NCBI GenBank assembly: GCA_902809985.1
Contig: CADDXC010000001.1
Location: 1,736,001 to 1,800,000 of the forward strand
Length of the DNA stretch: 64,000 nucleotides
DNA from: Clostridiaceae bacterium BL-3
GTDB lineage: Bacteria > Bacillota > Clostridia > Clostridiales > Clostridiaceae
Direction: 5' to 3'
Translations under genes and position numbers: made by a program
The notes under the pieces: generated by a model
What the model saw: only the letters and a program-made list of their open reading frames with translations
Databases searched by the model: none
What the model was told of the DNA's origin: nothing
In this document: positions 28,768 through 37,026 of the stretch, in pieces
Numbering within the stretch: position 1 is the stretch's first letter
Layout of the letters: each line of letters starts with the position of its first letter

Positions 28768-29892
28768 ATGGAAGTTAAATTTTTTACACCTACAAGAGAA
28801 TATACTGAAAAAAAGGATGAATTCAACAGAGCAATACATTCTGTATTAAACAGCGGAAATTTCATAATGGGCAGAGAAGTTACTGATTTTGAAGATGCCA
28901 TAAAAAAATACACCGGTGCTAAATATGCAGTTTCCGTAGCTTCAGGAACGGATGCATTGGTTATATCTTCAGACATACTGGGATTCAAAAATGGAAAGGA
29001 AGTAATAACTTCTCCCTTTACTTTTCTTGCTTCTACTTCCTGTATAGCTAAAGGCGGTGCAAAACCTGTCTTTGTAGATATAGATGAAGACACATTTAAT
29101 ATAGATGCCAATAAAATTGAAGAAAAAATAAGCCCCAACACTGTGGGTATACTTCCCATACATCTATTTTCTCAGATGTCGGATATGGATAAGGTAACCG
29201 ATCTGGCTTCTAAGAACAATTTAGTCGTACTTGAAGATGCTGCAGAAGCCTTTGGTATGAAATGGAAGGGCAAGAACAATGATGTATATAGACATTCGGG
29301 TACCATAGGTGACATGGGTATATTTTCTTTTTTCCCAACTAAAACTTTAGGTGGATACGGTGATGGAGGAATGATAGTTACAAATGACGCCAAACTGGCT
29401 GAAATGGCAAAGATGTTCCGGGTTCATGGAGCTTCCAAGAAATATCACTATGACTATTTGGGTTATAATTCAAGACTTGATACAATACAGGCCGCTGTAC
29501 TGTCAGTTAAATTAAAATATGTAGATGAAGCTATTGAAAAAAGGGAAAAAGTCTCAACTTGGTATAAAGAGAGACTTGATAACTGTGACTATATAAAAAT
29601 ACCTAGTGTAAAAGGAGAACAAAGACCCGTATATTATGTATTTAACATATTGGCACAAAGTCGTGATAAACTGGCTGCATATTTAAAACAAAATAATATA
29701 GGCACGAGCATATATTATCCAATCCCACTTCACCTTCAAAAATGCTTTAATTATTTAAAATATAAAGAAGGTGATTTTCCGGTAGCTGAAAAAGTATCAA
29801 AGGAAATACTGGCACTTCCAATATATCCTGAGATAACAGAAAATGAAGTGGACTTTGTATGCTCTACCATAAAGAGATTTTATAAAAAATAG
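28768..29892 (+). CDS. DegT/DnrJ/EryC1-family aminotransferase 2
   Basis: A 374-aa DegT-family protein distinct from its upstream neighbour. The PLP lysine is in SFFPTKTLGGYGDGG, and the start VKFFTPTREYTEKKDEFNRA resembles the subgroup acting on UDP-3-keto sugars. Two DegT enzymes side by side suggest two transaminations in one amino-sugar route, but no dehydrogenase, epimerase or glycosyltransferase is adjacent. A strong 14-bp hairpin follows. Confidence 0.89.
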   Translation: MEVKFFTPTREYTEKKDEFNRAIHSVLNSGNFIMGREVTDFEDAIKKYTGAKYAVSVASGTDALVISSDILGFKNGKEVITSPFTFLASTSCIAKGGAKPVFVDIDEDTFNIDANKIEEKISPNTVGILPIHLFSQMSDMDKVTDLASKNNLVVLEDAAEAFGMKWKGKNNDVYRHSGTIGDMGIFSFFPTKTLGGYGDGGMIVTNDAKLAEMAKMFRVHGASKKYHYDYLGYNSRLDTIQAAVLSVKLKYVDEAIEKREKVSTWYKERLDNCDYIKIPSVKGEQRPVYYVFNILAQSRDKLAAYLKQNNIGTSIYYPIPLHLQKCFNYLKYKEGDFPVAEKVSKEILALPIYPEITENEVDFVCSTIKRFYKK

Positions 29893-29906
29893 GCCATTAT
29901 TTACTG

Positions 29907-29944
29907 GGACTTCCCATTTCTGATTTCTCTGAAATGGGAAGTCC
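29907..29944. terminator. Strong hairpin between convergent genes
   Basis: A perfect 14-bp stem GGACTTCCCATTTC/GAAATGGGAAGTCC with a 10-nt loop lies between the converging aminotransferase and hydrolase genes. The flanking T runs are weak. Confidence 0.7.
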
Positions 29945-29960
29945 AAAATATATAAATAAT

Positions 29961-30731
29961 TTATATTATATATTTTTTTGTAAAATCCACTATGTTGTCT
30001 GCCAGCTGCTTAAAATAGGCCACACTTGAATAGCAGTGATCAGCTCCGGAAACAAACTTTAAAAAAGCTTTATCTTCCAGCATTTCTTTAATCCGCTTGG
30101 AATAAAGAGGCGGCACTGATTGATCCTCCGTTCCCTGAACTATTAGTACCTTTCCCATTATTCCTTTCAAATAATCAAAAAAATTATAGTTAAATGCATC
30201 TTCTACAGCACTCTTATAAAGCCGGTTATTTTCAAATTCTATATATCCAGTGTGCAGAAATTTTTCCAGTTTGCTCCCTCTCACTTCATTTATAAATACA
30301 TCATACATATTGAATGCAGGACTTATAAGAACAGTATTTTTAATTAAATTTGAATAATTACAGGCAATTACTGCTGCAACTGCACCGCCCATACTGAATC
30401 CCAAGATATTTATTTTATTTTTGTCTACATAATAAATTGAATTTACATAATCAATAACTGAACTGCAGTCTTCAATCTCTCCAGATATCGTCAAATCCAA
30501 AAAATCACCATCACTCTCACCACTACCGGCAAAATCAAATCTTACAGAAACTACTCCCATACTTTCTAAAATCCTGGCTATTTTCACAAACATAAAATCA
30601 TGGCCCAGCTTGTTCCCCATAAATCCATGGCAGAAAATTATGCACGGCATTTTATACTCTATTTCAGGTCTATTTATAATCCCCCTCAGGACTTTCCCGG
30701 CCTTGTTCTTTACTTCAAAATTTTCAACCAC
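29961..30731 (-). CDS. Alpha/beta hydrolase
   Basis: A 256-aa serine hydrolase with the nucleophile elbow GFSMGGAV, oxyanion-side HGFMGNK near residue 35, an Asp in QGTEDQSVPP, and a His in GADHCYSS, which completes the triad. The family covers esterases and acyl-peptide hydrolase-like enzymes; the substrate is not predictable. The GTG start follows AGGGGG. It lies 27 nt after the UPF0489 gene on the same strand and is probably co-transcribed with it. Confidence 0.87.
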   Translation of the reverse strand: MVENFEVKNKAGKVLRGIINRPEIEYKMPCIIFCHGFMGNKLGHDFMFVKIARILESMGVVSVRFDFAGSGESDGDFLDLTISGEIEDCSSVIDYVNSIYYVDKNKINILGFSMGGAVAAVIACNYSNLIKNTVLISPAFNMYDVFINEVRGSKLEKFLHTGYIEFENNRLYKSAVEDAFNYNFFDYLKGIMGKVLIVQGTEDQSVPPLYSKRIKEMLEDKAFLKFVSGADHCYSSVAYFKQLADNIVDFTKKYII

Positions 30732-30758
30732 ATTATCAATCCCCCTAAAAATAGAATA

Positions 30759-31457
30759 TTAGAGTGTTATATATATTTTATCGGAAAGAGTAAGTCCTTT
30801 TGGATCCCATTCTCTTTTTGGGCATTTAAATATCTTATAGGGTCTATTCAAACTCTTTATGAATCCATAAAATTCTGCATCCAACCAAGGAGGTGTCCAG
30901 CTTCCCGATCTGCATATGTGAATATAGTCCACAGCTATTTTGTCCTTAAAGTCCTCCGTTTCATGATAACTTACATGAAATTTTTCGTTTATTTCCTTAA
31001 ATTCCTTCTTGCTCTCGTAGGTATATGGACTGTAAATTATGCTTACCTTCTGAACTATTTTATTTTTTAATAATTTTCCGAGCCAATTACCGCAATTCAG
31101 TTCAAAATTAAGGGACTTCAGTCCTCCATATCCTAGATCTGAATGAGCATCAAAATTTATCACTTTATCACATTTGTTGTCTTTTGCTATATAATAGGAA
31201 ATTTTATGGGAATCAGATACATACATCTTCATCTCCTTTTTTATAATAAAGTATCTCTTGATTCTATTCCAAAATCCTATGAGTTCTCTACCCGTTCTAA
31301 CTGATTTTTCTACATTTTCTCCATTTTTCATATCTTCAAAATATCTCTTATACCATATATTAATATTATTTCTTCTGTTTTCAATATAGGAACCACACCA
31401 TTTCCTCTTTATAGGAATGAAATAATCCCAATCAATACTCAGAAGATTCTTCCCCAT
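30759..31457 (-). CDS. UPF0489 family protein
   Basis: A 232-aa protein resembling UPF0489 (C5orf22-like). It starts with LLSIDWDYFIPI and has VINFDAHSDLGYGG in the middle. These Asp/His-rich segments recall the metal-binding sites of arginase-fold enzymes, although no activity is established. The ATG follows AAAGGGGGAA. It is probably in one operon with the downstream hydrolase. Confidence 0.75.
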   Translation of the reverse strand: MGKNLLSIDWDYFIPIKRKWCGSYIENRRNNINIWYKRYFEDMKNGENVEKSVRTGRELIGFWNRIKRYFIIKKEMKMYVSDSHKISYYIAKDNKCDKVINFDAHSDLGYGGLKSLNFELNCGNWLGKLLKNKIVQKVSIIYSPYTYESKKEFKEINEKFHVSYHETEDFKDKIAVDYIHICRSGSWTPPWLDAEFYGFIKSLNRPYKIFKCPKREWDPKGLTLSDKIYITL

Positions 31458-31480
31458 AATACAGGTTCCCCCTTTTATTC

Positions 31481-31513
31481 AGTTCACAATTCACAGTTCA
31501 CAATGCACAATTA
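31481..31513. repeat. Short tandem repeat (TTCACAAT/TTCACAGT units)
   Basis: Three to four degenerate units of the form (G/A)TTCACA(A/G)T lie between QueT and UPF0489. Repeats of this kind are common between clostridial genes; no function is known. Confidence 0.5.
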
Positions 31514-31578
31514 ATGAGGATTTTCGGATAAGTTCGAAAACCAACAAGATTTGATATTGAACTCTGACATTTGAATAA

Positions 31579-32100
31579 CTAGCCCTTTTTTATGTTTTGT
31601 AATTTTATGCTCTCCAATTTTTTATTATCAAGCTTTATCTTTATTCTATCCAAGAATGCGGAATTTTTAAATATCTTTTTGAATAAAAAATATCCCAAAA
31701 TCATAACTGCCAGTTCTCCCACCGCCTGGGTAAAAAATGTATAGAAAAAAGGCACCTTGTACAATACATGAAGTTCCTCCGCTATAGCCGCACTTCCTAA
31801 AACAGGCCATATAATCGAAACCGCCATATTCCTGGTTTTCCACATAGCATAGGTGGCAACAAAAGTTGCAAAGCTGCCCACGAAAACGTCCACTATACTG
31901 AAGCTGTAAAAATTCGATATTGCACATCCTAAAGTAAGAGACATTATATAAAAAGGATCTATAAAGGCAAGAAAGTTAAGCACTTCACTGATTCTAAACC
32001 CTATGGGACCCCAATAGGAAAGCTGCCCCAATGCAATAGTTGCCACTATATATATTGCAGCCACTACAGCCAATTTTACCAGTTTACCAGTTCTACTCAT
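31579..32100 (-). CDS. queT: QueT-family queuosine-precursor transporter
   Basis: A 173-aa integral membrane protein of the QueT family, the substrate-binding S component of an ECF transporter importing queuosine precursors (queuine or preQ bases). Typical segments are YWGPIGFRISEVLNFLAF and DVFVGSFATFVATYAMW. It overlaps the upstream radical SAM gene by 8 nt, with its ribosome binding site GGAGGTAAG inside that gene, which indicates translational coupling. The shared ECF energising subunits must be encoded elsewhere. Confidence 0.85.
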   Translation of the reverse strand: MSRTGKLVKLAVVAAIYIVATIALGQLSYWGPIGFRISEVLNFLAFIDPFYIMSLTLGCAISNFYSFSIVDVFVGSFATFVATYAMWKTRNMAVSIIWPVLGSAAIAEELHVLYKVPFFYTFFTQAVGELAVMILGYFLFKKIFKNSAFLDRIKIKLDNKKLESIKLQNIKKG

Positions 32101-32842
32101 TTATCTTACCTCCAACTCCGTCCAGATCTGCATTACATCTGGCATCTATATCATCCAGCACCTCTACTCTACTATAATAGGTTGTCTGTAAGGTTCTGAA
32201 CAGTTCACTGTTATAAAATTCATCTACAAGCTTATTGTCTCTCTTTACCTCAGTGCTGTTTTCACAAAATACATTCACCGTTACCCTTTCAAAGTATTCA
32301 AGTGCAAGCTTTACATCTTTTTTAAGAGCTTCAAGTGTCTGTCCCCTCATTCCAAAGAGAAGATTCACCCAGTCAAAATTTTTGAAATCACATGCTTTTC
32401 TCGGTCCAATTCCCTTGTGGAGTACATTTTCCCTGTAATCCACATCAAAGGTCTCCGCACCTACTATGAACTTCAGCTCAACAGGAGAAAACCGTTCTTT
32501 AAAAAGCTCTATATTCTCCTCATATTTCACATGTCCCTCAAAAATAACCTGTTTTATGTTCTTCTCCCTGCACAACCTGATGAGCTCAAACACAGTACAG
32601 ACATCCAGTTCACTCGTACTTCCGGAATTAATTACCTGAAGTACTCCATATTTTCCCGTAACTCTCCTGAGCACTTCAGAATTCAGCTTATAATTTCTAA
32701 AGGCACTGCTGTCCTGATCCAGATGGTAATCGCAGAAAATACACTTTCCCCAAAAACACCCGCTTCCCCTTAAAAGCACAATTTCCCTGGGAAGCCTCTC
32801 AGTAATTTGTCCATATCTTTTCAATTTCGGTAAAGCACTCAT
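32093..32842 (-). CDS. Radical SAM protein, possible queuine lyase (QueL-like)
   Basis: A 249-aa protein with an N-terminal cluster motif GSGCFWGKCIFC (C-x4-C-x2-C), so a radical SAM enzyme holding a [4Fe-4S] cluster. It overlaps queT. Clostridioides difficile uses a radical SAM queuine lyase (QueL) that frees the base from imported queuosine derivatives, alongside ECF importers. The coupling to queT makes this role plausible, but I cannot confirm subfamily from sequence alone. The ATG follows TAGGAGAG. A preQ1 riboswitch was looked for upstream and not recognised. Confidence 0.75.
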   Translation of the reverse strand: MSALPKLKRYGQITERLPREIVLLRGSGCFWGKCIFCDYHLDQDSSAFRNYKLNSEVLRRVTGKYGVLQVINSGSTSELDVCTVFELIRLCREKNIKQVIFEGHVKYEENIELFKERFSPVELKFIVGAETFDVDYRENVLHKGIGPRKACDFKNFDWVNLLFGMRGQTLEALKKDVKLALEYFERVTVNVFCENSTEVKRDNKLVDEFYNSELFRTLQTTYYSRVEVLDDIDARCNADLDGVGGKINE

Positions 32843-32939
32843 ATTATCTCTCCTAGCCTGTTTAAAAATTTAAAAGTATAAGAAACGTTAAATGCCACCC
32901 TCACACAATCTATATCTAAAATAACAGAGACAATATAAA

Positions 32940-32963
32940 AAGGTGAAGAAATTTCCCCACCTT
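32940..32963 (-). promoter_or_regulatory. Small hairpin upstream of the radical SAM gene
   Basis: AAGGTG pairs with CACCTT, with an inner GAAA/TTTC. It lies in the 456-nt gap 32843 to 33298 that separates the chromosomal-type genes from the element. It could be part of the radical SAM leader or an upstream terminator. Confidence 0.35.
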
Positions 32964-33027
32964 ATATATCACAAATAGACTATTGTAATTGAACTGTCAA
33001 TAGCATCAATCCATAGTTTTGTTTATA

Positions 33028-33049
33028 GACAGGATGGTTTCGAACTGTC
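33028..33049. repeat. Short inverted repeat near the element boundary
   Basis: GACAG and CTGTC flank a 12-nt centre; a further CTGTC lies about 35 nt to the left. It is listed because it sits at the transition to the element, where recombination sites would be expected. Confidence 0.25.
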
Positions 33050-33169
33050 TTCTATGTACTTTTATGTATTATTATATATTATAAAGTCCACAAAATCAAG
33101 GTTTCTTGAGGATTATCGTTTTTTCATTTATTATTAAATACTATGAAATGTTATTAAAAATTGTATTTT

Positions 33170-33193
33170 ATGTTTGCAAATATGTTTGCAAAT
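33170..33193. repeat. Tandem 12-bp repeat at the element boundary
   Basis: ATGTTTGCAAAT occurs twice in direct succession, between the last chromosomal-type gene and the first element gene. It is a candidate attachment-site or protein-binding feature; no integrase lies in the window. Confidence 0.4.
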
Positions 33194-33244
33194 TATACTT
33201 TAAATTGAAACATATATGCAAGTTTATACAATAATATGTTATAA

Positions 33245-33282
33245 AAATAAAAACTCCAACTTAAATTTAGGTTGGAGCTTTT
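33245..33282 (-). terminator. Terminator of the dnaX-holA operon
   Basis: CTCCAAC pairs with GTTGGAG around a 10-nt loop, followed on the minus strand by a T-rich tail, just past the holA stop. Confidence 0.88.
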
Positions 33283-33298
33283 ATCATATAATATTAAT

Positions 33299-34243
33299 CT
33301 ATCTTATCTTTATAATCATCATTTCCATCTCTGTATTAACGTCAAGTCCTCCTGTATTTATAATTTTTTTATCCAGATCATTGCAAATCTCCAAATTATA
33401 AGCAAGATCTTGAATTTGATATTTCTTTGCAATACTACAGAGTCTCTTACAAAAATATTGGTTCAACTTGTACTCTTTTGCTATATCACTATAATTTTTA
33501 TTAGCCATCATCCCTGATTTACAGTATATTAGCCTGTTATATTGTTTCTCAATACTTCTTATAATCTGAACAGGCTGCAACCCGCTATCGAGTAAAACAT
33601 TTATAATGCGCAGTTCATCAATTTTTCTGTTTTCCGATACGGCATTTAAAAGATCCAGAATATCATCATCATCCAGTGAACAAAAAACATCTTTCACTTT
33701 TTCTATAGATATAGTATCCATAAACTTAAGCTTATCCAGATCATTGATAAACATATCCAGATTTGAACTGCTATTTATCATGAAGTCAATTATCTTATTA
33801 TTTATATTCAATTTATTGTCCTTACAAAACGATTTTAATATTTTCTTCTTTTCCAGAGTATCATCTGAATCCATGATAAGTTCCATACCCTGTTTCTGCA
33901 GTTCCTTCATCCTTCTGCTGATTTTTTCTCTTTTGTCCCTCTTGTAGACATACAAAACTAAGATTGTAAAATTAGGAAGGCTCTTGACATATTTCTTTAA
34001 ACATTTAAATATACCCAGCTTGTCTTTGTAATCATCATAGAGGAAATCCGCTTTTATAACGATTACCCTTTTTTTGCCCATCAAAGGCAGTGTCTCGCAC
34101 TTTGATATTATTTCTTCAGGTTTTACCAAGGATTTAATATCTATTTCTGAAATATTTAGTGGTTCCACTCCCTTTTTGACAGAATTCAACTTCTTTAAAA
34201 TACTGTATTCGGATTTTGAATACAGTATAATTTTGTTGTCCAT
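33299..34243 (-). CDS. holA: DNA polymerase III delta subunit (clamp loader)
   Basis: About 314 aa, resembling HolA, the delta subunit that opens the sliding clamp. Length and the all-alpha C-terminal third fit, and blocks such as DNKIILYSKSEYSILKKL and the IIRSIEKQYNRLIYCK collar region are recognisable, but divergence from chromosomal HolA appears high. Its ATG overlaps the dnaX stop (TAATG), so the two are translationally coupled; an ATG two codons earlier is too close to the GGAGGG site. It is the final gene on the left side of the element. Confidence 0.82.
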   Translation of the reverse strand: MDNKIILYSKSEYSILKKLNSVKKGVEPLNISEIDIKSLVKPEEIISKCETLPLMGKKRVIVIKADFLYDDYKDKLGIFKCLKKYVKSLPNFTILVLYVYKRDKREKISRRMKELQKQGMELIMDSDDTLEKKKILKSFCKDNKLNINNKIIDFMINSSSNLDMFINDLDKLKFMDTISIEKVKDVFCSLDDDDILDLLNAVSENRKIDELRIINVLLDSGLQPVQIIRSIEKQYNRLIYCKSGMMANKNYSDIAKEYKLNQYFCKRLCSIAKKYQIQDLAYNLEICNDLDKKIINTGGLDVNTEMEMMIIKIR

Positions 34244-35622
34244 TAACATTTCCCTCCATTGTCACATATAATAATCTTTAAATCGCTTATTCCTGAAAAC
34301 TGTTTATATCCTTTTTCGAGCCATGTATATCCTTCTTCAAGTATGTTTTTTTCTTTCAAAGTGGCAGGTACAATTTTTATTTCCATAACTTTATTTATAA
34401 ACATCTTGGACTTTTCAAACGTATCTCCCAATGCCTTATACTGTGGTAACTTCTTGAAATTTTCTACCATCTGTTTTTTCGCAAAAGTAATTTTTTTAAC
34501 CTTTTCTTCAAAATCCACTTCATTGTAATTAGTATTCTCCACACCTTTATTAGATTTTCCTTCAGCAGGTTTTCCAACAAAACTACCTGCCTTTATAACC
34601 GCTAGTTCAAGTGAAGTTCTATCCTTCGAATCTATTTTTTGAAAAAGCTCTATAGTATTAATAACTTCCCCTTTAGTAACTTTCAAATTAGACAGCCTTG
34701 TAATATCAGTGTCAGTCATGGGAATAACAGAATTGGCTTCACTGCCCATAACCTTACTCATTAGAATATGCCTGAGAAACCTCATAAAATCTTTGATAAA
34801 TACATTGAAATCAATACCTTGATTATCTAAATAATTTATCAGCTCAAGACTTGCAGGGATATTTCTTTGAAAAATATACGAAGAAAGCTTGAACATATTT
34901 TCATTACCTGAAACACCCAATAACTCGGATACCTCTTTATAAGACACATTATTTAAATCCTTGACCTGATCTAAAATACTTACTGCATCTCTCATTCCTC
35001 CGTCAGATACTTTAGAAATCAATACTAAACTTTTATCATCTACCTTTATAGATGACTTTTCCGAAATATATTTAAGCCTTTTATAAATATCTTCTATACT
35101 TACCCTTCTAAAATTAAACCTCTGGCATCTCGATAAAATAGTAGCAGGGAGCTTTTGCGGATCTGTAGTTGCCAGTATGAATATTGTATTTTGGGGAGGT
35201 TCCTCAAGAGTCTTTAAAAAGGCATTGACAGCCTCCTGTGTTAGCATGTGTACCTCGTCCAGGATAATAACTCTAAATTTTGCTTCCGTAGTTGGATAAT
35301 TAAGTGAAGATATGATATTTCTCATGTCCTCTATTCTTCTTTTAGAAGCCGCATCCATCTCAATTACATCAATACAGTTTCCATCCTCTATTTTTTTGCA
35401 CATTTCACATGTACCACAAGGTTCACCATCTTTAGGATTCAAACAATTTACAGCTTTGGCCAGAACTTTGGCTGTAGTAGTTTTTCCCGTACCCCTGGTG
35501 CCAGAAAAAAGATATGCATGTGAAACATTCTTTTTTACAACCTGGTTCCTTATTATTTCAGTTATATGCCCCTGTCCTACTATATCACTAAATCTTTTGG
35601 GCCTAAATTCATTGTATAACAT
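34243..35622 (-). CDS. dnaX: DNA polymerase III gamma/tau subunit (clamp loader)
   Basis: This 459-aa AAA+ clamp-loader ATPase has Walker A GTRGTGKTT, a four-Cys zinc site (CLNPKDGEPCGTCEMC), Walker B ILDEVHML, and the SRC motif in ATILSRCQRF. The C-terminal part is shorter than in usual tau, which suggests a gamma-like or element-specialised form. The ATG follows the module AAAGGTGGAATGTATT. Upstream are an 87-aa gene and an intrinsic terminator at 35652 to 35684, so expression seems to need read-through or a second start. The same layout precedes dnaN. Confidence 0.92.
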   Translation of the reverse strand: MLYNEFRPKRFSDIVGQGHITEIIRNQVVKKNVSHAYLFSGTRGTGKTTTAKVLAKAVNCLNPKDGEPCGTCEMCKKIEDGNCIDVIEMDAASKRRIEDMRNIISSLNYPTTEAKFRVIILDEVHMLTQEAVNAFLKTLEEPPQNTIFILATTDPQKLPATILSRCQRFNFRRVSIEDIYKRLKYISEKSSIKVDDKSLVLISKVSDGGMRDAVSILDQVKDLNNVSYKEVSELLGVSGNENMFKLSSYIFQRNIPASLELINYLDNQGIDFNVFIKDFMRFLRHILMSKVMGSEANSVIPMTDTDITRLSNLKVTKGEVINTIELFQKIDSKDRTSLELAVIKAGSFVGKPAEGKSNKGVENTNYNEVDFEEKVKKITFAKKQMVENFKKLPQYKALGDTFEKSKMFINKVMEIKIVPATLKEKNILEEGYTWLEKGYKQFSGISDLKIIICDNGGKC

Positions 35623-35848
35623 AATACATTCCACCTTTCCTTTTTTATAAACAAAAAACAGCCAAAATTTTATCAGCTGCTTTTGTTGAATACTTTTATA
35701 TTTTCTTATTTAGATTTTCGCAAAGTTTATTATATTCCTTTGAAGTAGTTTCTCTCAGTTCTCTAGTTATTGTATAAAGCATATGAGCTCTTAGCCTATC
35801 CAATCTATCTGCTGATCTGAATAATTCCAATATATATTTGTCCAGTTC
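35618..35848. repeat. Direct repeat copy 1 (about 231 bp)
   Basis: This stretch covers the dnaX start module, the terminator and most of the 87-aa gene. It is nearly identical to 38141 to 38372, with only a few single-base differences and one T-run length change. This indicates a recent duplication or gene conversion. Confidence 0.9.
35652..35684 (-). terminator. Intrinsic terminator or attenuator upstream of dnaX
   Basis: AAAGCAGC pairs with GGCTGTTT across a loop containing TGATAAAATTTT and is followed by TTTTTT on the minus strand. It lies between the 87-aa gene and dnaX with no promoter seen in between. An identical copy precedes dnaN. Confidence 0.75.
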
Positions 35849-35959
35849 TTGGACACCATCAAGATATCCGTTAATATAGCTACACAATGCTATTTTTGAT
35901 ATGTTTTCTTCATTAGCAGGATATGGTTCCTTTATAATAAGTAAAGAGTTAATATTCAT
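35696..35959 (-). CDS. Conserved 87-aa protein upstream of dnaX
   Basis: A small, probably helical protein of unknown family. Its C-terminal 45 residues, including ADRLDRLRAHMLYTITRELR, are identical to those of the paralogue at 38220 to 38483. The N-terminal halves differ (NINSLLIIKEPYP here, DINSLLLIKEPSL there), which suggests a conserved functional C-terminus or gene conversion. Each paralogue is preceded by the structured leader and followed by a terminator and then a replisome gene (dnaX or dnaN). A regulatory role in read-through is an attractive guess but unproven. The ATG follows AAAGGTGGAATGAAAT. Confidence 0.75.
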   Translation of the reverse strand: MNINSLLIIKEPYPANEENISKIALCSYINGYLDGVQELDKYILELFRSADRLDRLRAHMLYTITRELRETTSKEYNKLCENLNKKI

Positions 35960-35981
35960 ATTTCATTCCACCTTTCTTTAT

Positions 35982-36066
35982 TTTTAGCCTTATATGGCCC
36001 AAACAAATTGTTACCTCAAAGGTATTGACCAAATTATTTCTCACTTTTAATATGTGGTAAAAACTA
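35982..36066 (-). promoter_or_regulatory. Structured leader, copy A (87-aa gene/dnaX/holA)
   Basis: Read on the minus strand it starts with TACCACATATTAAA (36046 to 36059). A hairpin with stem TACCT/AGGTA (36012 to 36024) follows, then the linker ACAATTTGTTTGG, and a second hairpin with stem GCC/GGC (35987 to 35998). The ribosome-binding module AAAGGTGGAATG begins soon after. Four other copies share this order with compensating stem changes. Confidence 0.75.
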
Positions 36067-36082
36067 AAGCATAAATTGTTTT

Positions 36083-36133
36083 TTATAAAAAATAAAGAAT
36101 TCCGGCAATACAATTAGTACCGCCAGAATTTTT
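36083..36133 (-). terminator. Terminator of the toxin-antitoxin operon
   Basis: AATTCTGGCGGTAC pairs imperfectly with TATTGCCGGAATT, then TTTATTTTTT follows on the minus strand. Confidence 0.85.
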
Positions 36134-36172
36134 CATTTCAAGTTCAATTTTAGAAAAAGTTTATTAGTCTGT

Positions 36173-36496
36173 TTATACTGTAGTATACTTATTTGCTGAA
36201 TCATCTGCATTTTTCTTCTCAATTTTAATTGTAAGATCTGCAGCATCCAAATATTTAAGAAAGTTTCTTAAAGTTGGGGAATTACCATCTTTCTCAATTC
36301 TAGATATTACCTGTTGCTTTAACCCTGATCGTTCGGCAATTTTGTTTTGAGATATTCCCATCTCTTTTCTTTTTTGTACTACTTCTTTTATAAGTTTAAA
36401 CTCCCGATCTGCTTGGATATAGGCATTTTTAAAATCTTTATCCTCTTCCATTCTCTTTTTTATTTCTTCTCTTACATTTACTTTTTTAAATGGCAT
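36173..36496 (-). CDS. Xre-family antitoxin (HigA-like)
   Basis: A 107-aa protein with a classic Xre helix-turn-helix: KEMGISQNKIAERSGLKQQV followed by ISRIEKDGNSPTLRNFLKYL. It is the second gene of a toxin-first pair, 15 nt after the RelE-like gene, which is the HigBA order. It should neutralise the toxin and repress the operon through the palindrome upstream. The ATG at 36496 follows AGGAGGTG. Confidence 0.88.
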   Translation of the reverse strand: MPFKKVNVREEIKKRMEEDKDFKNAYIQADREFKLIKEVVQKRKEMGISQNKIAERSGLKQQVISRIEKDGNSPTLRNFLKYLDAADLTIKIEKKNADDSANKYTTV

Positions 36497-36511
36497 ATTT
36501 AACACCTCCTA

Positions 36512-36859
36512 TTACACAAATTTTTTATTGAGATATCTGCCCAGTTCTTTAGCTCTTTTTATTGCTCTATTAAGTTCAACTTTTTCAGCTTTCCCTTTTT
36601 GTTTTTTACAGGCATGAAGTATATAAAAATTATCTTTATCAGCTATAACATACATAAATCTATCTTTATAATTAAATTTTATTTCCCAAAGTTTGTTTTT
36701 AAGCTGCCGTGTGATTAATAAATTGAGAGCACTTAGTCCTTCATCTTCAAGTAGCTGTTTTATTCTGTATCCTTCTGCACTTTCATCGCAAGGTAAATTA
36801 TCCAAGTATTCATTTATTAGATCTTTTCCTCCATTTGTTTCATAGTCCCATACATTCAT
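36512..36859 (-). CDS. RelE/HigB-like toxin (phage Gp49-like family)
   Basis: About 115 aa, matching the phage-derived Gp49-like/HigB toxin family (PF05973 type), ribosome-dependent mRNA interferases. Typical blocks are LITRQLKNKLWEIKFNY and YILHACKKQKGKAEKVELNRAIKR, with the basic C-terminal residues used in catalysis. The start is uncertain: the ATG at 36859 has AAGAAGGG 13 nt upstream, while an ATG at 36889 lacks a ribosome binding site. It is followed directly by its antitoxin. The module probably stabilises the element. Confidence 0.85.
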   Translation of the reverse strand: MNVWDYETNGGKDLINEYLDNLPCDESAEGYRIKQLLEDEGLSALNLLITRQLKNKLWEIKFNYKDRFMYVIADKDNFYILHACKKQKGKAEKVELNRAIKRAKELGRYLNKKFV

Positions 36860-36891
36860 GTTTAGTATTATTCCCTTCTTGTAAGGCATAT

Positions 36892-36945
36892 ATACAACAA
36901 AAATATTGTATTTTATAATATGATTATACACCATTTTTGTTGTAT
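36892..36945 (-). promoter_or_regulatory. Toxin-antitoxin promoter and operator
   Basis: Two perfect 13-nt arms, ATACAACAAAAAT (36892) and ATTTTTGTTGTAT (ending 36945), face each other and flank a minus-strand TATAAT at 36923 to 36928. This is the usual layout of an autorepressed toxin-antitoxin promoter. Confidence 0.7.
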
Positions 36946-37026
36946 TTTAAATAATCTTTTACCTTTTATATAGATCTTATAACTGATTTTTAAAATTTCC
37001 CATTATTTAAGCTAAGTTATAATGGC

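Noticed and set aside
32843-32990. preQ1 riboswitch upstream of the radical SAM/queT pair
   Set aside because: The short conserved preQ1-I pattern was looked for on the minus strand and not found; only a small hairpin is present.
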